From Nitrospiraceae bacterium (GTDB lineage: Bacteria > Nitrospirota > Nitrospiria > Nitrospirales > UBA8639): a stretch of 64,000 nt of DNA. Positions 24,744 through 34,322 of this stretch are shown here, in pieces. The first letter of the stretch is position 1. Each line of letters starts with the position of its first letter. The stretch is taken from positions 309,901-373,900 of the forward strand of contig JACKFF010000003.1 of assembly GCA_020632595.1 (NCBI GenBank), given 5' to 3'. The position numbers and the translations under genes were made by a program. The notes below the pieces were generated by a model. It did not search any database, was not told where the DNA came from, and worked only from the letters and a program-made list of their open reading frames with translations.

Positions 24744-25275
24744 AAAACCAACCGATGCTTTACCCGCTTATATTGATCTATTCGTTTAACACTTTTTCAT
24801 GCACTCCTCGTTCAAAATCCCAATATCTCTTTTCTGGAAAACCGGTAATTTTTTTTGCCCCTATCAAAAAGCATGTTCTACAAAAGTTCAAACATCGCTT
24901 TATCGCAAGGCAACTGGCTATAGGTACATTACTTTAATCACTAAATCTTAAAGCTGGGCATACCTTTCCACGGCCAAGAATCTCTTGCCCATTCTCTTCT
25001 GCACATTGAATAAACTCCTTCGATTTCTTAAAAAACACCTTTCACAAGCCTATCCTGAAAATTGTGATCCCAATACGCTGCCGGTACCATTACCACCGAA
25101 GTTGGCAACGGACTTGCTCAATCGTATATTCCAAGAAAAACCATTGAGGACTTATTCTTAACAAAGCAGTGCCAAATAGGGATACAAAAAGATACCCAAG
25201 GACACGCGAATATGGAAACAACCTCAAACATTTGCCCACGGAAAATACCTCGAACTGATGGAGATGCGGAGACCT
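24744..25275. other. AT-rich spacer
   Basis: About 530 bases without a supported gene. Short frames on both strands have no start signal. The methyltransferase ribosome binding site is at the right end. Confidence 0.3.
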
Positions 25276-26349
25276 ATGAACATTGGGGAAAAAATGAAAC
25301 ATGACTGGAACGAACGGGCCCAACACCATGCCAGATTTTGGATTGCCACCGAGGATTACCACACAGAAGAAAAGTTCGCTCAATCGGGAAAAGACACTGC
25401 CCAGGCTCTGTTGGCAACCATTCCTGTTCCTCCCCTACCGTCGTGGAATGTCCTGGACATCGGATGCGGCATTGGCAGAGTCCTCAAAGCCCTCGCTCCC
25501 TATTTTGATTTTTTAGTTGGAGTCGATGTCTCCTCCGCAATGATTGCCCAGAGCAAACAATGGTTAGCCGACGATCCCCATGTTCACACGTATGAAACCT
25601 CTGGGATGGATCTTCGAGAATTTCCTCACTCCTCATTTGATCTGGTCTATTCCTATGTTACATTTCAGCACATGCCCCGTCCTGTGTTTGAACGTTACCT
25701 GGGAGAAATCCACCGCGTCTTAACTCCTCATGGCTATCTGATTTTTCAACTGCCAATAGGCCATTTTCATGATGTTCCTTTCGAGGACACCATTGGGATA
25801 CGGTCGTATTCCCATCAGGAAATTGAAGGAAGCCTTCGGCGGAACGGTTTAGGCTTCCTTCAGCACTCATCATCCAATTCCGAATTCACAGAACGGTCTG
25901 AACCGCATAGTCACCGTTTCCGGTTAGCACAAAAGATCGGACCAATAGGCCGCACTGTCCCAATGGACTGGGACGAATTGGAACAACCCCACCTGGTTTC
26001 TGACTTGGAGAACCAACTTTATGGCATTTATGCTGACCATTGCGCGTCTACAGGAAACTATCAAGAAGGAATTCAGACGCTGCTAACCCTGATCAACAAG
26101 AATCCCACAACTCTGGAAGGAAGATTACGGTTGATCGCATTATTGATCGAGACCGGACAACTCCCACAAGCTTTGGTCACCCTGAAAGAAATCATCGCCC
26201 TCTATCCTGGATATAAAGAAGGCCATCGAACACTCAGGCAACTTCTCGAGCAATGTCCGAATCTACATCCTTCTCAGACTCCTTCTTTATCCACAACCAG
26301 CAAGTACTCTCCGGGCCATACATCCCGAAATACTCCTGCATTGGCATAA
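25276..26349 (+). CDS. SAM-dependent methyltransferase fused to a TPR-like tail
   Basis: A 357-residue protein. Residues about 1-200 are a class I methyltransferase: motif I NVLDIGCGIGRVLKALAP, acidic motif VGVDVSSAMIAQSK, and SSFDLVYSYVTFQHMPR as motif II. Residues about 230-330 form a helical repeat region (HCASTGNYQEGIQTLLTLINK, RLIALLIETGQLPQALVTLK) resembling TPR units. The last 30 are a Ser/Thr/Pro-rich tail. GCGGAGA before the ATG at 25276 favours that start. Substrate unknown. An IS5-type element has landed about 90 bases behind the stop. Confidence 0.8.
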   Translation: MNIGEKMKHDWNERAQHHARFWIATEDYHTEEKFAQSGKDTAQALLATIPVPPLPSWNVLDIGCGIGRVLKALAPYFDFLVGVDVSSAMIAQSKQWLADDPHVHTYETSGMDLREFPHSSFDLVYSYVTFQHMPRPVFERYLGEIHRVLTPHGYLIFQLPIGHFHDVPFEDTIGIRSYSHQEIEGSLRRNGLGFLQHSSSNSEFTERSEPHSHRFRLAQKIGPIGRTVPMDWDELEQPHLVSDLENQLYGIYADHCASTGNYQEGIQTLLTLINKNPTTLEGRLRLIALLIETGQLPQALVTLKEIIALYPGYKEGHRTLRQLLEQCPNLHPSQTPSLSTTSKYSPGHTSRNTPALA

Positions 26350-26437
26350 AGGATATATTCAACCATATAAAGCCTAAACACAATTCATTATCCACCGTGC
26401 CTCCCGTCAGCCAGCCATAGGAGATCAACATACATGA

Positions 26438-27311
26438 GGGAACCTCTAAAAACTCTGGTTTTGTCTGAATGCCCGGGGTCTCAGTTCGAAAAGTTGAGAT
26501 TGTCCTGGAGGCCGAGTCGGCCCAGACATCCCGGCCGGCCTCCACAGACAGCAGAATTTTCTCAAAAACCTGACTATTATGCCCCGCCGCATCGGTGACC
26601 GTATACTGCCGAATCAGCTTATGCGTCTTATCCACGTTCACATGGTTTTTGTACCCATACTGATTCTCGCCCTGCTTCACGACCCAGCGCGCCTCCGTGT
26701 CTTTCTGCCCTCGCTTCGCGGGTTGACGGTCCCACTCCCTCGGACACTCCCCGGACTTGATCGTCGGATTTTTGTCGCGCAAGTTCCGTTGTTTCGGGAC
26801 GGGAACCAGTGAGGCATCAATCAGTGAGCCGCCACGGGGCTGTCAGCCCTGCTCGGCCAAATCGGTTTCAAATTGCGTAAAGAGAGTCTCCACAACCTGG
26901 GCTTGGGCGAGGGTTTCGCAAAACAACCGATGGGCTTGGTATCGGGGATACGGTGATCCAGGTTCGCATGAAGGACAAACGGTCGCGAATCTGATACTTC
27001 GTCTGATCATCGGATAAGTTGTAGAGGGTTTGCAGGACGAGGATTTTGAATATTAGCACGGCATCAAAGGGGGCCCGTCCGCCTTGCTGGCGCTTGGAGC
27101 GGCGGGAAACTTTTTCCACGGCCGGACGGGAATCCGTCCATGGCAGATGCGCGGTGAGTGTTTCTAAGAGATCCCCGTTGTGACTCAGGGCCTCGTAGCA
27201 AGTGACAAGGCAAAAAAAACCCGGGTTGGGTGGGTGTTGGCATACGCACTCTCCTTGGGCAGAAAGTATCGCAATTATTGCTCAGATGGTCAGGGGTTTT
27301 TAGAGATGTCC
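26438..27311 (-). mobile_element. Decayed IS5-type insertion sequence
   Basis: About 875 bases bounded by imperfect inverted ends sharing CTCTAAAAAC (left at 26444-26453, right as its complement at 27296-27305). The transposase on the minus strand is broken into at least three frames. The middle part (QKDTEARWVVKQGENQYGY, KNHVNVDKTHKLIRQY, VTDAAGHNSQVF) is typical of IS5-family DDE transposases, and the N-terminal part (LQTLYNLSDDQTKYQIRDRLSF) lies in another frame. A frame that reads through the left end towards 26234 is chance extension. The copy cannot move by itself. Confidence 0.75.
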
Positions 27312-27414
27312 ATGTGTAAATTTTGACTTTCTAATAGTCTTTCTTTTGTTATAATCAAGCTTACGAGTCGTAAACCAATTCCTTTATCTCTCACCACCAA
27401 ATTAGGAGGAAAGC

Positions 27415-27927
27415 ATGGGGAAAAAACCATGGGCATTGGTGTCAACCTTTTTTCTGATCATGGGAATGTCAGGCATGGCGTTAGGGAATCCGCCAAACAA
27501 TGGCCCAGGTTGCGGATTAGGGAAACTCGCGTGGGAACAGTCCAGCCAAAATGAAAGCATTGGGGGTCAGGTTCTGATGGCCACCACCAATGGTACCGGC
27601 TTTCAAACTTTTGCAATCAGTTCAGGCACTTCCGGCTGCACCAATGATGGGAAAATTTTTGCATCCGAAAAAGTCAATGTGTTTACAGCCCTGAATTTCG
27701 ACAACCTATCCCAAGAAATGGCGCAAGGCCAAGGTGAACATTTGACATCACTAGCCACATTGATGGGGATACCTCAAGAACAGCACCCAGAGTTTTTTTT
27801 AATGACGCAAGAGAATTATTCGACTCTGGTGCAAGCCGGAGAAAGTTCACCAAAAGCCGTTGTGAAAGCTATAAATAACGCGATGCAGGGCCGCATTATT
27901 TTAGCCCAATCCACAACCAACAAGTAA
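27415..27927 (+). CDS. DUF3015 family exported protein
   Basis: A 170-residue protein with a signal peptide (MGKKPWALVSTFFLIM..., cleavage near ALGNPP) and the DUF3015 signature GPGCGLGKLAWEQ and TFAISSGTSGCTNDG (two Cys probably bridged). The C-terminal half is helical (LTSLATLMGIPQEQHPEFFLM). Family function is not known; members are envelope proteins. TAGGAGGAAAG gives a strong ribosome binding site, and a strong terminator follows the stop. Confidence 0.85.
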   Translation: MGKKPWALVSTFFLIMGMSGMALGNPPNNGPGCGLGKLAWEQSSQNESIGGQVLMATTNGTGFQTFAISSGTSGCTNDGKIFASEKVNVFTALNFDNLSQEMAQGQGEHLTSLATLMGIPQEQHPEFFLMTQENYSTLVQAGESSPKAVVKAINNAMQGRIILAQSTTNK

Positions 27928-27933
27928 GTTCCG

Positions 27934-27968
27934 AAAGGCTCCGGCTGTTAAAGCCGGAGCCTTTTCTT
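27934..27968 (+). terminator. Rho-independent terminator after the DUF3015 gene
   Basis: Perfect stem AAAGGCTCCGGC / GCCGGAGCCTTT with a seven-base loop, followed by TTCTTCTCT. It separates the DUF3015 transcript from the DUF4105 gene behind it. Confidence 0.9.
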
Positions 27969-27991
27969 CTCTCACTTTTCTCTCCCCGCAT

Positions 27992-29899
27992 GTGGTAATA
28001 CGCCTTCTTATTGGCCTTTGGCTATTTTCTTTCCATTTTTTTGTTGCCCCCATACAAGGGGCAACCCCACCATATCTTCAAGAATTGAATGAGCAAGCTG
28101 GCAGGGACAAACTCCATGAGCAACGCTACTGGCACCTCTTACTTCATTACCAGCAAAACTTCCTTGGTGGTCACACCAGCGAAGTGGACGATCCAGAGTT
28201 TTTCCTAGCAGAAAATGGAAAAGAAGATCCTGAGGCTGAGTTACGGGCAACACTTTCCTTCTTTTTTTCTGATGAATTGGTCGGTCGGTCACAACAACCT
28301 GCCCAATGCGCTTTTGTCGCCCGCTATCATTGGTTGAAAGAGAAATTAAAGTTTGAAGAGACCAAACTCCCTTCTCACGCATGTGAACGATTTCATCATT
28401 GGTATGATGAATTTGATGCCGAATTTATTTCCATGATTTTTCCCTCAGCCTTTATGGGGAACCCAGCTTCCATGTTTGGGCACACTTTCCTCCGAGTTGA
28501 TCCAAAAGGCCAAACCGAACAAACACGGATTCTCGCCTATACCATCAACTATGCGGCAGAGGTGCCGCCCGATCCTGGAATTGAATACGCTTATAAAGGA
28601 ATATTTGGAGGATACAAAGGGTTTTTTTCGACTATTCCCTATTACATGAAAGTCAAAGAATACGGAGACATTGAGAATCGAGACATCTGGGAATATCACT
28701 TGAATTTTTCTTCCGATCAAATTCATCGGCTATTGATGCATGTGTGGGAATTAGGGAATGCCTATTTCGACTATTACTTCTTTAAAGAAAATTGTGCGTA
28801 CCATATCCTGTCTTTATTGGAAGTGGCCGATCCCAATCTGCACCTGACCGATCAGTTTCATTTTGCGACGATTCCTGCCGATACCATTCGCCTCCTTTTT
28901 CGTTACAAAGGATTGGTAAAAGAGAGCGTGTACCGACCAGCTCGCAGCACTTTAATTAAAAGAAAGCGCAACGCTTTGGAGGAACAAGAAACCTCGTTAC
29001 TTCCTAAACTCCTCAAGGATCCTCATTTGACAGAACAATTCGAATTTCGCCAACTACCAAGGAATCGCCAAATTTTCCTTCTGGATTTCGCATCCGACGT
29101 ATTACGATATAAAGTCGCAACCGATCAAGACAAGGCTCAAGACTATAAGGCCAAAAATCGATCTATCTTAGTGACGCGTAGTCAAATAAAAATTCCTTCG
29201 CCTTCCTTTCATGTAGAGCCATTTTCCCTTTCTCCCGAGCACGGCCACAATTCACTTAGGGTCGGAGAGGGATTCGGATGGAGAAACCATGAAATTTTCG
29301 AAGAAATCAGCGTCCGAGCCGCCTATCATGATCTCCTGGACCCTGATCCAGGATACACCCAAGATGCCCAAATAGAATTACTCGATTTACGGTTAAGGCA
29401 TTATCACGAAAAAAATCAATTTCGAATAGAACGTTTTACCTTTGCCAATGCCCTCTCCTTGGCCCCCATTAATTCCTTGTTCGTTTCGCCATCATGGAAG
29501 TTTAATGTTGGAATGGACACCGTCAAGACCTCAAGGTGCGACCTCTGTTCAAATGGGAATGCCAATGCAGGAATCGGTGGAGCCCTTGAAACTCAGGTGT
29601 TTCAGCGGGAAGTCTTTTTTCTCTTTGGGGAGATGGATGCCAACATCAGTGGCGGGTACAAAGAAAATCACCGGGTGGGGGGAGGAGTATCCGGCGGCGT
29701 AATGGCCACCATTACTCCAAACTGGAAATGGCTGATCTCAGCAGGATATTTATATTACCCCCTTGGAGATCGATCCCATGACATCCCCATTTCTGTTGGC
29801 CAACGATGGACATTTGCCAAAAACTTCGCGGTGCGTGCCACCTTCACCCACCATGAACAGGACAATGAAGTCCTTGCTGTTTTTCACGGGTATTTCTAA
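27992..29899 (+). CDS. DUF4105 (Lnb-like) envelope protein with C-terminal barrel-like region
   Basis: A 635-residue exported protein. After a signal peptide (LLIGLWLFSFHFFVAPIQGA) comes the DUF4105 domain (about 100-330) with its two hallmarks, SMFGHTFLRVD and KENCAYHILSLLE, whose His and Cys are candidates for catalysis. This domain is the one found in Lnb lipoprotein N-acyltransferases of some Gram-positive bacteria. The last 200 residues alternate short strands (GGGVSGGVMATI, WLISAGYLYYPLGD) and end in aromatic GYF, which suggests an outer-membrane or beta-rich module. The start (GTG at 27992) is uncertain. Substrate in a Gram-negative cell is unknown. Confidence 0.8.
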   Translation: MVIRLLIGLWLFSFHFFVAPIQGATPPYLQELNEQAGRDKLHEQRYWHLLLHYQQNFLGGHTSEVDDPEFFLAENGKEDPEAELRATLSFFFSDELVGRSQQPAQCAFVARYHWLKEKLKFEETKLPSHACERFHHWYDEFDAEFISMIFPSAFMGNPASMFGHTFLRVDPKGQTEQTRILAYTINYAAEVPPDPGIEYAYKGIFGGYKGFFSTIPYYMKVKEYGDIENRDIWEYHLNFSSDQIHRLLMHVWELGNAYFDYYFFKENCAYHILSLLEVADPNLHLTDQFHFATIPADTIRLLFRYKGLVKESVYRPARSTLIKRKRNALEEQETSLLPKLLKDPHLTEQFEFRQLPRNRQIFLLDFASDVLRYKVATDQDKAQDYKAKNRSILVTRSQIKIPSPSFHVEPFSLSPEHGHNSLRVGEGFGWRNHEIFEEISVRAAYHDLLDPDPGYTQDAQIELLDLRLRHYHEKNQFRIERFTFANALSLAPINSLFVSPSWKFNVGMDTVKTSRCDLCSNGNANAGIGGALETQVFQREVFFLFGEMDANISGGYKENHRVGGGVSGGVMATITPNWKWLISAGYLYYPLGDRSHDIPISVGQRWTFAKNFAVRATFTHHEQDNEVLAVFHGYF

Positions 29900-29967
29900 T
29901 TCTCCAAGAGATCAGTGAAGCCAAACCCTTGCCTCTTAAACCCTTTAACCAAAACATAAAGCCAGGA

Positions 29968-30609
29968 CTAAAACAAAAAACCAATCCCCCCCAAAAAATA
30001 TTCACTCCTAAAATTTAATGAAAGTTCCTTCCAATGGTAATTCGCAGAGAAGTACTTGTATTCCCCAAATACAAACCACCTTTCAGTAATGACTACTTGC
30101 ATGCCTCCCAAAAACTGATATCCAGGAGCCGTTCCTGTTTCAAAACTTTTATCTTTTCTGCCAGGAATATCGGAATTTCTCAATATTCCATTTGAAAGCC
30201 CGCCTCCAATGCCCGCATACGGCCTGAACACAGCCCCTGGATACCGCGCTATAAGATTGACCATAGATTGGTGGGTGATAAGGCTGCTATCACCTTTTGT
30301 CATTCCGAAACTATTGACTATGGGGAAACGGATTGAATTATTATTTCCAAATGATTCCAATTCAAGGCCAAGATACCCACCGGCAATATGAGGGAATAAC
30401 CCTACCTTAAATCCCAAACCAGGACCTCCATTCACCTTCTCGCCTGAAACCACTCGACCTTTATACGAAACTCCCTTATTTAAGGGTTGTGAGCCCACAC
30501 CATAGCCTGCCAGATAAATCTCAATGTCATCCAAAGCCTCTAAACGACAGGGAAGTGAAATGGCCCCAATGCAGGTAAGGAGCACCACAAATTTTATGGA
30601 AAAATACAA
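29968..30609 (-). CDS. Outer-membrane beta-barrel protein
   Basis: A 213-residue protein with a signal peptide (IKFVVLLTCIGAISL, cleavage near RLEALDD) and short amphipathic strands typical of small OmpA/OmpW-like barrels (PGLGFKVGLFPHIAGGYLGLEL, RPYAGIGGGLSNGIL, WFVFGEYKYFSANY). It ends GGIGFLF, with the terminal Phe that barrel assembly recognises. The start is probably a TTG just after CGGAGG. No ligand can be named. Confidence 0.75.
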   Translation of the reverse strand: MYFSIKFVVLLTCIGAISLPCRLEALDDIEIYLAGYGVGSQPLNKGVSYKGRVVSGEKVNGGPGLGFKVGLFPHIAGGYLGLELESFGNNNSIRFPIVNSFGMTKGDSSLITHQSMVNLIARYPGAVFRPYAGIGGGLSNGILRNSDIPGRKDKSFETGTAPGYQFLGGMQVVITERWFVFGEYKYFSANYHWKELSLNFRSEYFLGGIGFLF

Positions 30610-30749
30610 TTTTCCTCCGAGGAAATCCTAAATCAACATATCTCAGAAACTTAAAAAGAACGCCTGTAATTATATTCCAGGTGCTCCTGCCTATGATGTC
30701 AAGAAAATTTCCTAATCAATGAAACCCGCCACTTGCTTTCCCCACCTTT

Positions 30750-31134
30750 TTGTCCATCAAAATCTTCGGACAAAATGAACACCCCCCAGGCACCGTGTTG
30801 CAGAAAGATGTGGTTTGGATCATGGCGGAGGCAACCCTCAGTATTGCCAGACGCTACGACTGCCTAGGCGTTGATCGGGGGTACATCCATCTGATGTGTT
30901 CAGCCGATCCGAAGATTTTGCCTTGGCAAATGGTGCGCATTTTCAAGACTTACACGAGCCAAGTGTGTTTCGAGGGAAACCGTCGTTTAAGAAAGAGTCG
31001 TGGGGAGAGAAATTTTGATCGTATGTGCATTATGTCAGGACAGTGAGGGAGAGAGGAAATTGGCAGGTTGTCCAACAGTATGTGCAAGATCTAGACAAAC
31101 CGCGAGGAGAGCTTCGTCAGTTAACACTTTTCTA
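30750..31134 (+). pseudogene. IS200/IS605 TnpA (Y1 transposase) remnant
   Basis: Pieces of a Y1 transposase in more than one frame: FGQNEHPPGTVLQKDVVWIM, RRYDCLGVDRGYIHLMCSADP and WQMVRIFKTYTS in the first part, then after a frameshift near 31015 ERGNWQVVQQYVQD and RGELRQLTLF to the stop at 31134. The Tyr-bearing helix lies in the disrupted zone. The N-terminal part is missing. It is inactive. Confidence 0.7.
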
Positions 31135-31318
31135 ATATCCAGTGATTTGCCCACTTTGACCACGGGGATCTTTATTTAAAAAAAGCCATCCCCTTTGAAC
31201 TGGAAATAGCCTTTCTGACAATGAAGGCCCGTATGGGAGAGTCTTTCCTAGGCGGTAACAATTGAAATCAATATCTTAGAATCATTTCGGTTTTACATAT
31301 TTTCACAAATAAAACAAA

Positions 31319-31353
31319 GGGGATTGTCCTAAGAATAAATTAGGACAATCCCC
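31319..31353 (-). terminator. Rho-independent terminator after the TRL lipoprotein gene
   Basis: Perfect 14-base stem (GGGGATTGTCCTAA with its complement) and a short loop; on the minus strand it is followed by TTTGTTTTATTT. It lies 20 bases beyond the stop codon of the TRL-like gene. Confidence 0.9.
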
Positions 31354-31373
31354 CAAAGTCATTTACTGGCCGA

Positions 31374-31691
31374 TTACGATCCCTTTACGACAGTACAGTA
31401 CTCACCCCAGACTCCAAGGATATTTTTTGAAGTATGATCCACGTGTGAAATCTGAGTTATTCCACCATTTGCTTTGGCCGTTTCCAGGCTGGCATCACCT
31501 GTCGCAACCATCGCAAGAATTGAGGTGGCACAGGCTGTTCCTGTTTTTGTCGGAGCAGGGCCATCATTAATTACGCCGTCCCATTTGGCTTCAGTATAAG
31601 CCCACCCGGCAACGGGAGAGGCTACTCCCATACATCCAGTCAGATTGAGTAAACAAAACCCCAAGACAACGGCCATTAGCGCATTCTTCAT
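31374..31691 (-). CDS. TRL-like lipoprotein
   Basis: A 105-residue lipoprotein of the TRL-like family. The signal ends in a lipobox (LLNLTGC, Cys about 20). The mature part has the family strands GWAYTEAKWDGVI, the GTACATSILAMVATGDASLE block and ITQISHVDHTSKNILGVWGEYCTVV. Family function is unknown; members are small outer-membrane lipoproteins. AAAGGGAGG precedes the ATG and a terminator follows the stop, so it is a complete single-gene unit. Confidence 0.85.
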   Translation of the reverse strand: MKNALMAVVLGFCLLNLTGCMGVASPVAGWAYTEAKWDGVINDGPAPTKTGTACATSILAMVATGDASLETAKANGGITQISHVDHTSKNILGVWGEYCTVVKGS

Positions 31692-32166
31692 CTTCTGCCT
31701 CCCTTTAAAATGTTAGGTTTGTGAATGCCATTTTCACTCATGTAGCGAGTTTCTCTTACGTAACCGATTGCCACAATAATGTCAATGAAGAAACCAACCT
31801 TTGATTGGACAATCAAGCCATTGAGGTCCTCATTACCCTTGGTGGCTTCTGGCTATCCAGCATTTATTCCCCGCCCGCCTCAGGATGCAATAACCCATTG
31901 TTATTTGCATAATGATCATGACTCGTGGCGACACTGGCACCCAAAAAAATTCTCCATTCTGAAGAAGTGACCTTATGTGGAGCCCTACTCCTTTTTCAAC
32001 GAAAAATGCGCTCCCGCTCACAAGAACATATCGAATTGTTCAAAAGCCCAGAATCGAAAATAGACAGATAGCCCTTTCCTCAGCCACCTCTTTTTTGCTT
32101 AGATGAAGCAGGCAGAAAAGGCAAGGAGCTTCCACAACTATAGCCAACTCTACTTTGAGCATATTA
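31692..32166. other. Spacer without a supported gene
   Basis: About 475 bases between the divergent TRL lipoprotein and HTH-MBL genes. Short frames on both strands (for example 31779-31970) have no support. No clear repeat was seen. Confidence 0.3.
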
Positions 32167-33018
32167 ATGAGTTTAGAAGACGAATTTTGCGATATCATAA
32201 AAAAAGCCCGCTTTGGCCAAGGGCTGGGAATTGAGACCCTGGCGGAATTGGCGAAATTGGAGCAGGCCGAGGTGGAGCATCTTGAGAAAGGCCATCGACC
32301 TCCGACCAAAGGAGAAATTCAAAAAATTAGCCAGGCCTTACACCTGCGCGTTGGACCCCTGGTAAGTCTGACTTTGGAAGGATGGTTACCTCAGCCTCAA
32401 CCCGTATGGACGACTGAACACGATCTTGTTCAGACCATCAAAGGGGATATTGGCGGGTATGAGGTCAAAGGCTATCTGGTAACTGATCCAGCCACCAAAC
32501 AAGCCCTCATGATTGATACAGGGTACAATGCCAAGCAAATGCTTGAGAGCATCTCCCGTCGTGATTTGACCTTGATCGGTGTTTGCCTCACCCATGGGCA
32601 TACGGACCATGCGGGAGGGCTGGAAGAGATTCTTGCTCGTTGGCCAGTGCCGGTCTATCTGGGTAATGGAGATTTCGATCTGCTCCCATGGAGACCACCT
32701 GACGCCTCCATAAAAATACCAGCCGACCATCAGGTGATTGCCTTAGGAGAGTTGACGGTTGAATGTTTGGCCACCCCGGGTCATACCCCTGGAGGATTTT
32801 GCTACCTGTTATCACTCAAAGGCCAAACCCTGTGTTTTGTGGGCGATACGCTCTTTTCCGGTTCGGTGGGGCGTTCCAACCCTTTTTCGCTTTATCCACA
32901 GCATTTGCAATCCGTTCGCCATACCCTGTTACACTTACCAAAGGACACCGCCTTGTTTCCTGGCCATGGTCCCTCCACAACAGTGACTCAGGAACAAGCG
33001 CACAATCCATTTGCCTGA
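32167..33018 (+). CDS. HTH domain fused to metallo-beta-lactamase-fold hydrolase
   Basis: A 283-residue protein. Residues about 1-62 form a helical Xre-like segment (TLAELAKLEQAEVEHLEKGHRPPTKGEIQKISQAL). From about 85 an MBL-fold hydrolase follows: LMIDTGYNAKQM, the metal motif LTHGHTDHAGG (HxHxDH), TPGHTPGGF, CFVGDTLFSGSVGRSN, and a final FPGHGPSTT. This is the glyoxalase-II-like group. The open frame starts a little earlier (TTG at 32155); ATG at 32167 is taken. The M50 protease follows 50 bases later on the same strand. Confidence 0.85.
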   Translation: MSLEDEFCDIIKKARFGQGLGIETLAELAKLEQAEVEHLEKGHRPPTKGEIQKISQALHLRVGPLVSLTLEGWLPQPQPVWTTEHDLVQTIKGDIGGYEVKGYLVTDPATKQALMIDTGYNAKQMLESISRRDLTLIGVCLTHGHTDHAGGLEEILARWPVPVYLGNGDFDLLPWRPPDASIKIPADHQVIALGELTVECLATPGHTPGGFCYLLSLKGQTLCFVGDTLFSGSVGRSNPFSLYPQHLQSVRHTLLHLPKDTALFPGHGPSTTVTQEQAHNPFA

Positions 33019-33068
33019 TATTGCATGTCAATCCAATTACTGGCTTGGCATTTAATAAGGACGTGTTA

Positions 33069-34208
33069 ATGGATCACGAATCGCCTGAACCTTCAACTCC
33101 CTCGGATCCTTCGAAGAGTAAGCCAACTCCACCACCTTCTCTGTTGAATCCTATTGGTCCCACCGATCCACTGCCCCGGACCACCCCCCCTGCTTTTCCG
33201 CCTCGAGTCAGGCCTATCTCCAAAAACGACATACGTCAAGAACACACAACACAGACATCCTCCAGTGAAAGAGATCATTGGCAATCACTTCAAACTGAAC
33301 TACCCGAAACTGGAGATGAGGTGGACGAATTCCCTCCTCCAACTCCCAGCGCCTTTTCTCAATGGGGCCTTCCTATTTTGCTTTTTGGGCTCACCGTATT
33401 CACCACGCTCTGGGCAGGAGCATTTCAAGTGAATACGAAACCCGTCAATGGGGCCTGGGATTTTTTAATGCGCTATCCTGGCTCTTTAGTCAATGGAATC
33501 CCCTTTGCCGCAACCCTTTTAGGTATCCTCGTCACCCATGAATTCGGGCATTATCTCCTCTCTCGCATTCATCGTGTACCCGCGTCCTTACCGCTGTTTA
33601 TCCCTGGCCCTCCACATTTCATCGGTACCTTTGGGGCCGTGATCCGCATGCGATCGGCCATTATGAATCGCCGGGCGCTTTTTGATATTGGCGTGGCGGG
33701 TCCCATTGCCGGTTTTATCGCAGCAGTCGTGGCAATCATTATCGGACTCTCCCTTTCCCATATCGTTCCACGATCACAAACATACGGCTTACAGTTGGGC
33801 GAACCACTCCTGCTGCAATGGTTTGGCTGGCTCATGTTTGGCCCGATTCCTCCTACACACGATATTGTACTCCATCCCATTGCCTTCGCCGCGTGGTTCG
33901 GATTTTTCGTCACCGCAATTAATTTACTGCCTTTGGGTCAATTGGACGGAGGCCATGTGGCATTTGCGGTGTTAGGCCACCGGCAACGTTCACTGGCCTT
34001 GGGGACAATTCCCATCCTTATTTATTTGGGGCTCACGGGTTGGCCTGGATGGATTCTCTGGGTCGGTCTGGCTAGCCTTGTCGGGATTGCCCACCCCCCG
34101 GTCATTGACCCTGACATCGTTTTGGGCAAACACCGCCGGTGGGTGGCTTGGGCAGCCTTGGCTATCTTCATTGTGACTTTCGCCCCGGTGCCGTTTTCCG
34201 TTGGCTGA
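33069..34208 (+). CDS. Site-2-protease family membrane metalloprotease (M50)
   Basis: A 379-residue membrane protein. The first 110 residues are a disordered Pro/Ser-rich region (PEPSTPSDPSKSKPTPPPS). About seven helices follow. The zinc motif HEFGHYLL is in the second helix (about residue 158), and LPLGQLDGGHVAFAVLG supplies the third metal ligand (about 295). FDIGVAGPIAGFIAA is also typical. It should cut substrates within the membrane. An in-frame extension back to 32763 overlaps the MBL gene and is not coding; ATG at 33069 is chosen. Confidence 0.87.
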   Translation: MDHESPEPSTPSDPSKSKPTPPPSLLNPIGPTDPLPRTTPPAFPPRVRPISKNDIRQEHTTQTSSSERDHWQSLQTELPETGDEVDEFPPPTPSAFSQWGLPILLFGLTVFTTLWAGAFQVNTKPVNGAWDFLMRYPGSLVNGIPFAATLLGILVTHEFGHYLLSRIHRVPASLPLFIPGPPHFIGTFGAVIRMRSAIMNRRALFDIGVAGPIAGFIAAVVAIIIGLSLSHIVPRSQTYGLQLGEPLLLQWFGWLMFGPIPPTHDIVLHPIAFAAWFGFFVTAINLLPLGQLDGGHVAFAVLGHRQRSLALGTIPILIYLGLTGWPGWILWVGLASLVGIAHPPVIDPDIVLGKHRRWVAWAALAIFIVTFAPVPFSVG

Positions 34209-34322
34209 CAGACATGTTAGCCTTCCCTATGCCCTGGTTGTTCACGGAATATCATCCGTTTTCTCCACCAACGTTTCCAGGCTGGAATTCCCAGCTCAAC
34301 TACAAAAAGGAATCGTGATCTC

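Noticed and set aside
26234..26437. Extension of the IS5 transposase frame beyond the element end
   Set aside because: It runs past the inverted repeat into the methyltransferase gene on the other strand.
32763..33068. N-terminal extension of the M50 protease by about 100 residues
   Set aside because: It overlaps the end of the HTH-MBL gene in another frame and is not like family members; the ATG at 33069 is better.
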